Shown here: one piece after another, positions 1-4,711 of the stretch
How positions within the stretch are numbered: position 1 is the stretch's first letter
Layout: each line of letters opens with the position of its first letter
NCBI GenBank assembly: GCA_001791465.1
Contig: MGER01000003.1
Span: 4,679-10,581 of the forward strand
Length of the DNA: 5,903 nucleotides
Source of the DNA: Candidatus Uhrbacteria bacterium RIFCSPLOWO2_02_FULL_49_11
GTDB taxonomy: Bacteria; Patescibacteriota; Patescibacteriia; 2-02-FULL-49-11
Direction: 5' to 3'
Notes under the pieces: generated by a model
What the model was told of the DNA's origin: nothing
What the model saw: the letters and a program-made list of their open reading frames with translations, nothing else
Databases searched by the model: none
Made by a program: the position numbers and the translations under genes

Positions 1-14
1 TCACCGCTACTTAA

Positions 15-80
15 AGGGCCGAAAAAAGGGTCAAGGAAACTTAAAAGTCCTCTCATTCGGCCCTAAAGCTCCTCGACCCT
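15..80 (-). terminator. Terminator-like region with two interlocking stems
   Basis: Read on the minus strand this lies downstream of the sigma factor/membrane protein operon. Bases 70-80 pair with 27-37 (11 bp on the minus-strand RNA, including one G-U at 74/33), and the 3' arm runs into six T's (27-22), as in an intrinsic terminator, although the loop is long (32 nt). A second perfect 9-bp inverted repeat, 15-23 with 56-64 (agggccgaa/ttcggccct), interlocks with the first, so the arms alternate as in an H-type pseudoknot. A small hairpin (about 35-50) sits inside the loop. The pairing and T-run are seen directly. Termination is inferred; a regulatory or stability pseudoknot is the alternative. 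Confidence 0.55.
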
Positions 81-132
81 CTGTATTTCATACAATCATG
101 TGCAAATAATATTTCAAATGAATTTTCAATTT

Positions 133-152
133 GATAAAATTAGATAAAATTA
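133..152. repeat. Tandem 10-base duplication at the membrane-protein stop
   Basis: The decamer gataaaatta occurs twice in direct tandem (133-142 and 143-152). The second copy contains the stop codon of the membrane-protein gene (150-152, minus strand). It sits in an AT-rich stretch that also carries an imperfect inverted repeat at about 115-133. It is probably a replication-slippage duplication, with no function that I can infer. Confidence 0.5.
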
Positions 153-902
153 TCGTGGAGATGGAGGACGCATCATCCTAGGAGGGATATTCCGGTACGG
201 CCTCGGTTCCATCATTTCGTCGTCTATTTCAAGAATGCCCCTTGCCTCTACGGTATCATCATCGCGATCGCCGAATACTACCACCTCGTCGCCCTCGGCA
301 AAATTGAATCCGAACGGCAAGCGGGTTTCTGGCACCAGCCTGACCGTGAACGTCTCGCCTTGGCGGGTATACAGAATAAATCCGTCTTCAGTGATTGATG
401 CAATGGACCCCGGATGGATATCATGGAAACGATGCATCCCGAATTCGCGGTAGAAAGGAGCTGTCAGCGGAGACCTGTCTTCTTGCGCTCTTCTCAAGAG
501 ACTGCGATGAAAAGGGGCTCGTGCAAGCGCGAATCCTCCTATGATGGCAAGCGCTAAAATACCCAATACTGAATATAAGAGAGGCTTGCGATAGGCAAAT
601 GCATAACGTTTTACCAATATTTCAAGAATGATAATGAAGAGGAGAGAAGTGAAGATGAGAAGCCACGGCAGTGACATTACAAAAGTACGCATCCCTGAAA
701 GCCCGAAGGCTGGCATAAACCACACGCCGTTCGCCCGCAAGGCAAAAAAGATAAAACTCACAAGATACAGAAGCGCAAGAGAAAGCAGCACGCCGCCGGT
801 TATGGCAAGCGCGGTTTTCAGCACGTAATGCCATTTGGGGCGCATTTTTACTTTTCCGTTCTTAATGGCGCCAAGCACTTTGTCGCGTAATTCGTTGCTC
901 AT
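150..902 (-). CDS. Three-pass membrane protein, possible anti-sigma factor
   Basis: I do not recognise a named family for this 250-residue protein. A short charged N-terminus (1-28, with KMRPKWHYVL at 19-28) precedes three hydrophobic helices at about 29-55, 75-97 and 106-126. The loop between helices 2 and 3 (KRYAFAYRK) is basic, so the N-terminus should be cytoplasmic and the C-terminus outside. Residues about 163-225 look like a small beta-rich (OB-like) domain. A Met/His patch (M156, H157, H160, H163) precedes it and a Pro/Met/Arg-rich tail ends the protein. The start is 4 bases after the stop of the upstream ECF sigma gene, so the two are surely cotranscribed. That arrangement is typical of sigma/anti-sigma pairs and supports an anti-sigma or sensor role by inference. 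No HxxxCxxC zinc anti-sigma motif is present. No Shine-Dalgarno sequence precedes the ATG, so translational coupling to the sigma gene is likely. Confidence 0.85.
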   Translation of the reverse strand: MSNELRDKVLGAIKNGKVKMRPKWHYVLKTALAITGGVLLSLALLYLVSFIFFALRANGVWFMPAFGLSGMRTFVMSLPWLLIFTSLLFIIILEILVKRYAFAYRKPLLYSVLGILALAIIGGFALARAPFHRSLLRRAQEDRSPLTAPFYREFGMHRFHDIHPGSIASITEDGFILYTRQGETFTVRLVPETRLPFGFNFAEGDEVVVFGDRDDDTVEARGILEIDDEMMEPRPYRNIPPRMMRPPSPR

Positions 903-906
903 AGTT

Positions 907-1476
907 TTATTCGTGGTTTAAAAGAAATTTTCTCATCATCTCCTTGCCGCGTTTCAGGCGGATCCCTACCGTCGACAAGGGCAGCTGGAGCACTTCCGAA
1001 ATTTCCGCGTACTCCAGCTCTTCCAGATAATAAAGCACGAGCGGTTCGCGGTATTTCGGATCAAGCTTCCTCAAATGCCGCTCCAGCATCTCTTTCATCT
1101 CATGGTCCAAGACGCCCCGATCCGCATTCTCCTGCGAGAGAGGGTGGGGAAACAGGGTGTCAGGATCGAAAAACGGCAACGGCTCCCAACGTTTCTTTTT
1201 TATCGCATTGATGAATTCATTATGCGCAATGCGGTAGAGCCACGGAGAAAATTTCCTCGTGACGGTGAAGCTCTGGATGTTAGTGTACGCTTTTATGAAC
1301 ACTTCCTGCACCAAATCTTCAATGTCTTCGCGGCGGGAGAGGAATTTCCTCGCATAGCGGCTTAATTTATCCCCATACCGCTCCACCAGGATGCCAAATA
1401 ACTCCGTGTCCCCCTGCTGCACGCGCCCCGCGATTTCCTCGTCCGTCATAGGATTGTGATCAGGCTTAAGATCCAT
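907..1476 (-). CDS. ECF-type RNA polymerase sigma factor (sigma-70 family)
   Basis: This 189-residue protein has the two-domain layout and length of extracytoplasmic-function sigma factors, which direct RNA polymerase to a small set of promoters. Sigma region 2 covers about residues 20-97. The segment EDLVQEVFIKAY (53-64) is the core-polymerase-binding part, and FSPWLYRIAHNEFINAIKKKR (76-96, with key residues W79, L80, I83, A84, N86) is the -10-melting and recognition part. A linker of about 30 residues with several prolines (98-127) leads to region 4 (about 128-187). Its helix-turn-helix, ELEYAEISEVLQLPLSTVGI (153-172) followed by RLKRGKEMMRKF, would read the -35 element. The gene is first in a two-gene operon, with the membrane protein starting 4 bases after its stop. 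It diverges from the flavodoxin gene across about 105 bases. The ATG at 1476 has no Shine-Dalgarno sequence. The family call is secure; the stimulus and regulon cannot be told from the sequence. Confidence 0.95.
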   Translation of the reverse strand: MDLKPDHNPMTDEEIAGRVQQGDTELFGILVERYGDKLSRYARKFLSRREDIEDLVQEVFIKAYTNIQSFTVTRKFSPWLYRIAHNEFINAIKKKRWEPLPFFDPDTLFPHPLSQENADRGVLDHEMKEMLERHLRKLDPKYREPLVLYYLEELEYAEISEVLQLPLSTVGIRLKRGKEMMRKFLLNHE

Positions 1477-1520
1477 AGAGTACTACAACATAACCATATT
1501 TTTATTTCACGCGCAACCGT

Positions 1521-1549
1521 TTGTCCCGCATCTTCAAAAACGTTATAAT
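1521..1549 (+). promoter_or_regulatory. Sigma-70-type promoter of the flavodoxin gene
   Basis: A perfect -10 hexamer TATAAT (1544-1549) lies exactly 17 bases after a partial -35 hexamer TTGTCC (1521-1526, 4 of 6 matches to TTGACA). The predicted start is near 1556, giving a leader of about 26 nt before the ATG at 1582. A second TATAAT at 1573-1578 is too close to the ATG to serve it. The element lies in the divergent gap with the sigma factor gene, on whose side I see no convincing promoter. Confidence 0.65.
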
Positions 1550-1581
1550 GACCATAGGTACAAACCTAAAACTATAATTTT

Positions 1582-2049
1582 ATGAGAATCCTTTTGCTTT
1601 ATGCCACAAACTCGGGCAATACCTATTATGTCGCCGAGCGCATCGCACGCGCCCTGCGGGAGGACGGCGTAGCGCTTGATATGGTCTCCGCAGGAGACGT
1701 CGCGCCCGAGCTCTTCGCCGAATCCGATGCGGTGATCCTCGGCTCCTGCACATGGAACAGGCATACTGCCACCGCCAAATTCGAAGAGGGCCAGCTTCAG
1801 GACCAGATGCAGAAATTAGTGAACGCGCTAAAAGGCAGGAAATTCAATAATAAAAAATTCGCCGTCTTCGGGCTTGGCGACGCCAACTACATGCGCTTCT
1901 GCGCGGCGGCTGACCACCTTGAACGTTTCGTGAAAGAAACGAAGGGGAACCTGTTTCTTCCTTCACTCCGCATTGATTCATTCCCCCAAACCCAAGACGC
2001 CGCGATTGATGCGTGGGCGCACCAACTCGCGGCTCTGCTCAAAAAATGA
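1582..2049 (+). CDS. Flavodoxin
   Basis: A 155-residue single-domain flavodoxin: a soluble cytoplasmic FMN-binding electron carrier that can replace ferredoxin. The N-terminal beta-strand RILLLYA leads into the phosphate-binding loop TNSGNT (9-14). The second FMN loop GSCTWNRHTA (54-63) offers Trp58 to stack on the isoalloxazine ring. The third, FGLGDANYMRFC (96-107), offers Tyr103 on the other face. The length matches short-chain flavodoxins and both ends look complete. The gene is monocistronic, with a promoter at 1521-1549 and an intrinsic terminator 28 bases after the stop. The ATG at 1582 is directly followed by the first strand of the fold, which fixes the start despite the lack of a Shine-Dalgarno sequence. 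No redox partner gene is adjacent, so the electron donor and acceptor are unknown. Confidence 0.93.
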   Translation: MRILLLYATNSGNTYYVAERIARALREDGVALDMVSAGDVAPELFAESDAVILGSCTWNRHTATAKFEEGQLQDQMQKLVNALKGRKFNNKKFAVFGLGDANYMRFCAAADHLERFVKETKGNLFLPSLRIDSFPQTQDAAIDAWAHQLAALLKK

Positions 2050-2076
2050 GTGTATCAGCAACAACCCTCTGCGCAG

Positions 2077-2128
2077 GCGCCGCAGGAACACTGCTGCTTA
2101 GCAGTCCGTTTCACGCGGCGCTTTTTTT
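2077..2128 (+). terminator. Intrinsic terminator of the flavodoxin gene
   Basis: The outer stem is GCGCCGC (2077-2083) with GCGGCGC (2115-2121), followed at once by seven T's (2122-2128). An inner hairpin CTGCT/AGCAG (2091-2095, 2100-2104, loop GCTT) extended by GGA/TCC (2085-2087, 2105-2107) stacks within it. It begins 28 bases after the flavodoxin stop and matches a strong Rho-independent terminator on the plus strand. Confidence 0.85.
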
Positions 2129-2174
2129 GTACCGCTTTTGCTTTCTTTTTCATAAGTGTTCATTGAATATTGGG

Positions 2175-2266
2175 AGAAGCGAGGGAACTGCAATTTTTTT
2201 GGCGGAAAGGCGCATCAAGCTGCTAGATCGCGACGCCGAACAAAATTGTCAGTTCCCGAAGCGCTT
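2175..2266. repeat. Structured palindromic repeat, copy 1
   Basis: This 92-base element folds into one long imperfect hairpin, in the convergent gap between the flavodoxin and DUF4349 genes. Pairings from outside in: AAGCG (2177-2181) with CGCTT (2262-2266); GGGAACTG (2183-2190) with CAGTTCCC (2250-2257); CAATTTT (2191-2197) with AAAATTG (2242-2248), with T2249 bulged; GGCG (2201-2204) with CGCC (2234-2237); and CGCATC (2211-2216) with GATCGCG (2226-2232), C2229 bulged, closing a 9-base loop. Bases 2201-2240 are identical to 3777-3816 in copy 2, while the arms differ but stay paired. There is no T-run on either side, so it is not a standard terminator. I do not recognise the family; a REP-like or MITE-like element or a structured RNA are the candidates. 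Confidence 0.85.
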
Positions 2267-2328
2267 ATACATAATAAACGAAGAACGAAAAATTACCTTT
2301 AATAGCATGAATGCTGATCTGTCTCACG

Positions 2329-3390
2329 TTACGCTTGCGGCGGGGATTGCCCTTTCCAGATGCGCTTGGCTAAATTCCACGAGTGCTTGACGATGATGAG
2401 GATGATGAATGCGTAGAGCAGGTACTGGAGCACTTTGAGGAAGAGCGTGACGAGGTTGACGCTCACGTCCTGCGCCACCATATTCACATCGCGGACAAAT
2501 GCCTTGATCGCCGCTTTCCAGGAATCTTTCAGATTTTTCGCGTCAACAAATTTATTCTCCACCACCGTGAGGTAGAAATAAGTATACTCAAGCTTGTCGA
2601 GCTGCTCTGCTTTCGCCCGCGCGAGGCGATCGAGCTGGGTGCTGACGTTCAGCCTCTCCTGCGTGAGGCGCTCAATGGTCTGTATTTTGCTGTTAATAAT
2701 ACGCGCCAGACTCTCCGCATCCCGCGTCTGGGTGGCAAGGATTGTAATTTCGTCATAGGCGGACATTGCCTTGTTTAAGGTATCTTCGATCACTGCCTGC
2801 TTCTTCTGCAATATGTCAATTTCGCTTGTAAAATCTTCCACCTGCTTCTTGATGGTATGGGTGTTCTCCACGAGCTCTTTCGGTTTGAGCGCCTTCACGG
2901 CCGCCACAATTTCCTCTACATGATCGCGGGCAACCTTGAACGTGAAATTGCATCCCCTGTCGTAGGTGTTCGCATTTTCAAAGATAACGTATTCTTTTGC
3001 TTTTAAATCAAATAACGTGCGGCACGCCTCATCCTTGCTGCGCGTTTCAATGGTGCCGCGGTAGTCGGTCACTTCATACTCTTCCGCGTCGTTTCCTGTG
3101 GCGCCTCCGCTGTCAGGAGGAATGGGCGCAATATTCCTCACAGACAGTTCTGGCACGCCGCCTGCCACGCCATATGCCGCGTCTTCGCTGTATTTTTCCC
3201 CTAATCCGTAGGACACCGAGTTGCCGAGAGACCCTTGCGTCACGGATACCGATCCCCTCTTCGTAAATGTGCCGACGGTGGATCCCACGAGCTTCACCGC
3301 AAGCGTGATGAGGATAAGCGCGATGAGCGCCACCCCTCCGATTTTTAATATGCGTTTCCAGTCGAAATTGACGGGTAGTGTTATTCCCAT
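2329..3390 (-). CDS. DUF4349 domain membrane protein with coiled coil
   Basis: A 353-residue membrane-anchored protein of the DUF4349 type, which has no established function. An N-terminal transmembrane helix (about 13-36) is followed by a low-complexity Gly/Ser linker (about 37-100). The domain starts near residue 103 (EEYEVTDYRGTIETRSKDEACRTL) and continues through AKEYVIFENANTYDRGCNFTFKV (131-153, with C147), followed by a helical part. Residues about 180-267 form a long coiled coil (EIDILQKKQAVIEDTLNKA, RIINSKIQTIERLTQERLNV). A strand-like YTYFYLTVVE and a second transmembrane helix (about 314-337) precede a short basic tail. Most of the chain should therefore lie outside the membrane between the two helices. 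Two cysteines (C123, C147) could form a disulphide. No lipobox is visible. The gene follows the PDGLE gene by 33 bases on the same strand and may be cotranscribed with it. The ATG at 3390 has no Shine-Dalgarno sequence. Confidence 0.88.
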   Translation of the reverse strand: MGITLPVNFDWKRILKIGGVALIALILITLAVKLVGSTVGTFTKRGSVSVTQGSLGNSVSYGLGEKYSEDAAYGVAGGVPELSVRNIAPIPPDSGGATGNDAEEYEVTDYRGTIETRSKDEACRTLFDLKAKEYVIFENANTYDRGCNFTFKVARDHVEEIVAAVKALKPKELVENTHTIKKQVEDFTSEIDILQKKQAVIEDTLNKAMSAYDEITILATQTRDAESLARIINSKIQTIERLTQERLNVSTQLDRLARAKAEQLDKLEYTYFYLTVVENKFVDAKNLKDSWKAAIKAFVRDVNMVAQDVSVNLVTLFLKVLQYLLYAFIILIIVKHSWNLAKRIWKGQSPPQA

Positions 3391-3423
3391 AAGGTTGGTG
3401 TTAGTTAATAATAAGCATAATAA

Positions 3424-3723
3424 TTATTGATCTTCACGGGGACTTTTTAATCTAAAAAGCGCGCGCCCAGCTCCTGCCAACACCGCACACACCAGCAGCG
3501 TTCCCGCGATCCCCGCGAATGACGCGGCGAGCCGTCCATCCGCTATCCTCGGAAACGCATAATCCTGCATGACGCCTTTATAAAAGGCGATCCCCTGCGA
3601 CAGGAAATTTTGCTCCTCGGCAACTTTTTCCAAACCGTCCGGCGATGCGGACGCAAAAAGCGACACAAACCCGCCGATGATGAGCGCTCCCAGAAACAAG
3701 TGAATGCCTTGCAAACGTTTCAT
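3424..3723 (-). CDS. PDGLE domain protein, CbiN-like cobalt/nickel transport subunit
   Basis: A 99-residue protein with two transmembrane helices (about 8-24 and 66-90) joined by an extracytoplasmic loop. After helix 1 it carries the signature SPDGLEKVAEE (27-37), which defines the PDGLE family. These small proteins are found fused to or encoded beside CbiM in cobalt and nickel energy-coupling-factor transporters, where they help load the metal into the permease (CbiN/NikN-like role). Here the gene lies 165 bases downstream of cbiM on the same strand, which supports the same role. The intervening gap contains repeat copy 2, so it may have its own transcript or be separated from cbiM post-transcriptionally. 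Only a weak GAGAG lies upstream of the ATG, so the start rests on the helix-1 position and family length. Confidence 0.9.
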   Translation of the reverse strand: MKRLQGIHLFLGALIIGGFVSLFASASPDGLEKVAEEQNFLSQGIAFYKGVMQDYAFPRIADGRLAASFAGIAGTLLVCAVLAGAGRALFRLKSPREDQ

Positions 3724-3750
3724 AAAGAGTATCTCTCAGTTTATCACCAA

Positions 3751-3841
3751 AGAAGCGAAGGAATCGCGATTTTTGAGGCGGAAAGGCGCATCAAGCTGCT
3801 AGATCGCGACGCCGAATAAAATCGTCGATCCCTGAGCGTTT
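3751..3841. repeat. Structured palindromic repeat, copy 2
   Basis: This is the second copy of the element at 2175-2266, in the same orientation and 1576 bases away, between cbiM and the PDGLE gene. The core 3777-3816 is identical over 40 bases. The arms are AAGCG (3753-3757) with CGTTT (3837-3841); AGGAATCG (3759-3766) with CGATCCCT (3826-3833), one mismatch at 3762/3830; and CGATTTT (3767-3773) with AAAATCG (3818-3824), with T3825 bulged as in copy 1. Relative to copy 1, four base pairs change on both sides. The mismatch would be a G-U pair on minus-strand RNA, whereas the 3755/3839 wobble pairs only on plus-strand RNA, so the transcribed strand cannot be decided. On the minus strand it ends 27 bases before the PDGLE start, inside that gene's leader. 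Confidence 0.85.
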
Positions 3842-3865
3842 GAACGATCCATAACCTTTCAAACG
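3837..3865. repeat. 8-bp inverted repeat overlapping repeat copy 2
   Basis: CGTTTGAA (3837-3844) and TTCAAACG (3858-3865) are perfect inverted copies around a 13-base loop, 23 bases past the cbiM stop. The left arm is also the outer 3' arm of repeat copy 2, so the two folds exclude each other at bases 3837-3841. No T-run follows on either strand, so it is not a normal intrinsic terminator. It could protect the 3' end of the cbiM transcript. Confidence 0.4.
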
Positions 3866-3888
3866 GCAATTAACCTGAGCAGTTACCA

Positions 3889-4635
3889 TTAAAATTTTGA
3901 ATGCTTTCCCGAAAACATCGCAAGGGGAAAATTGCGCCGCGCCAATGCGCGCAAAATCACTACAGTGATCACTGCCTCGCCCAGTCCGATCACCATATGA
4001 TACTCAAGCATGGCGGAAAACACGCGCATGAAAGGCGCGGTGCCGGAGAGCGCGAGCTCCGCCGAGGCGCACGCCGCAGCAACAACGACCGAGAGCCACG
4101 CCGCACCCCATGCGCTTGTCCACAGCCCAAATTTATATCGTTTCAAAATATTCCGCAAAAGAATAAAACACCCGTAGCCTCCGAGCGTGCCTACCAACCC
4201 CATGTTAACCACATTCGCGCCCAGCGCCATGATGCCTCCGTCGCCAAAGGCGAGCGCCTGCACGAGCAGGACGGCGCTTATTATCAAAAGCGCCTCATAC
4301 GGCCCGAGTATGAGCGCCGCCAGCACGCCCCCGAGCAAATGCCCTGACGTGCCGCCGGCAATGGGAAAATTCACCATCTGCGCCGCGAAAATAAGCGAGC
4401 CAACCCCGGCCATGCGCCACATTTTTTGCTGTCCCCACTTCGAGACATGGTACTGCCATCCTTGCGCGTCTGCATTTCCTGACGGAGGGAACGTCGCAAA
4501 CCGCGCTTTAAACACAGGAGCTTTTTCAAGGAATCCTTGGCGCGCCTGCCGCAGCGCAAACCCTACCGCAGTAAGCGCGGCGCTGGCCGAAACCACCGAT
4601 ACACCGTGATTTAAAAACCCGTCGGGGATATGCAT
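3889..4635 (-). CDS. cbiM: Cobalt/nickel ECF transporter substrate-binding permease CbiM
   Basis: A 248-residue integral membrane protein, the metal-specific S-component of cobalt/nickel energy-coupling-factor transporters. The N-terminus MHIPDGFL is the family signature, in which the amino terminus and His2 ligate the metal. It must therefore be the true N-terminus, which fixes the start at 4635; an in-frame ATG upstream at 4761, inside the Fic gene, would bury it. Other family motifs are AAQMVNFPIAGGTSGHLLGG (84-103), ALAFGDGGIMALGANVVNMG (127-146) and HMVIGLGEAVIT (213-224). Six or seven hydrophobic segments fit the fold. The loop after helix 1 (about 31-72) is longer than in compact CbiM proteins as I know them. 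The gene is 76 bases after the Fic stop and upstream of the PDGLE gene. No cbiQ or cbiO is in the window. No Shine-Dalgarno sequence precedes the ATG. Confidence 0.95.
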   Translation of the reverse strand: MHIPDGFLNHGVSVVSASAALTAVGFALRQARQGFLEKAPVFKARFATFPPSGNADAQGWQYHVSKWGQQKMWRMAGVGSLIFAAQMVNFPIAGGTSGHLLGGVLAALILGPYEALLIISAVLLVQALAFGDGGIMALGANVVNMGLVGTLGGYGCFILLRNILKRYKFGLWTSAWGAAWLSVVVAAACASAELALSGTAPFMRVFSAMLEYHMVIGLGEAVITVVILRALARRNFPLAMFSGKHSKF

Positions 4636-4711
4636 AGTGGCTAAATAAAAAATATCCACGTTGATCCGCGCCCGACCCCGCGCGTCATCGGAGTAAACCG
4701 CTTCAATGCTC

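Noticed and set aside
2175..2266. Integron attC site as the identity of the repeat
   Set aside because: The size and bulged base fit loosely, but the GTTRRRY/RYYYAAC core boxes are absent and copy 2 lacks even a GTT at the matching place. No integrase is in view.
2304..2315. Terminator for DUF4349 (AGCAT/ATGCT palindrome 14 bases past the stop)
   Set aside because: The stem is 4-5 bp with no usable loop, and the T-run on the minus strand begins more than 10 bases later, too weak to call.
3391..3423. Separate promoter for DUF4349 in the gap after the PDGLE gene
   Set aside because: The stretch is AT-rich with several -10-like strings, but no -35 at suitable spacing; cotranscription is simpler.
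3755..3819. Peptide-coding repeat: both copies read SEG-AIF-AERRIKLLDRDAE on the plus strand
   Set aside because: The shared peptide follows from the identical nucleotide core. The arm differences track base pairing across the stem, and the frames lack starts and domain context.
3751..3841. Cobalamin or NiCo riboswitch controlling metal uptake
   Set aside because: I see no B12-box-like sequence or NiCo four-way junction, and the near-identical copy 1 sits downstream of genes rather than in a leader.
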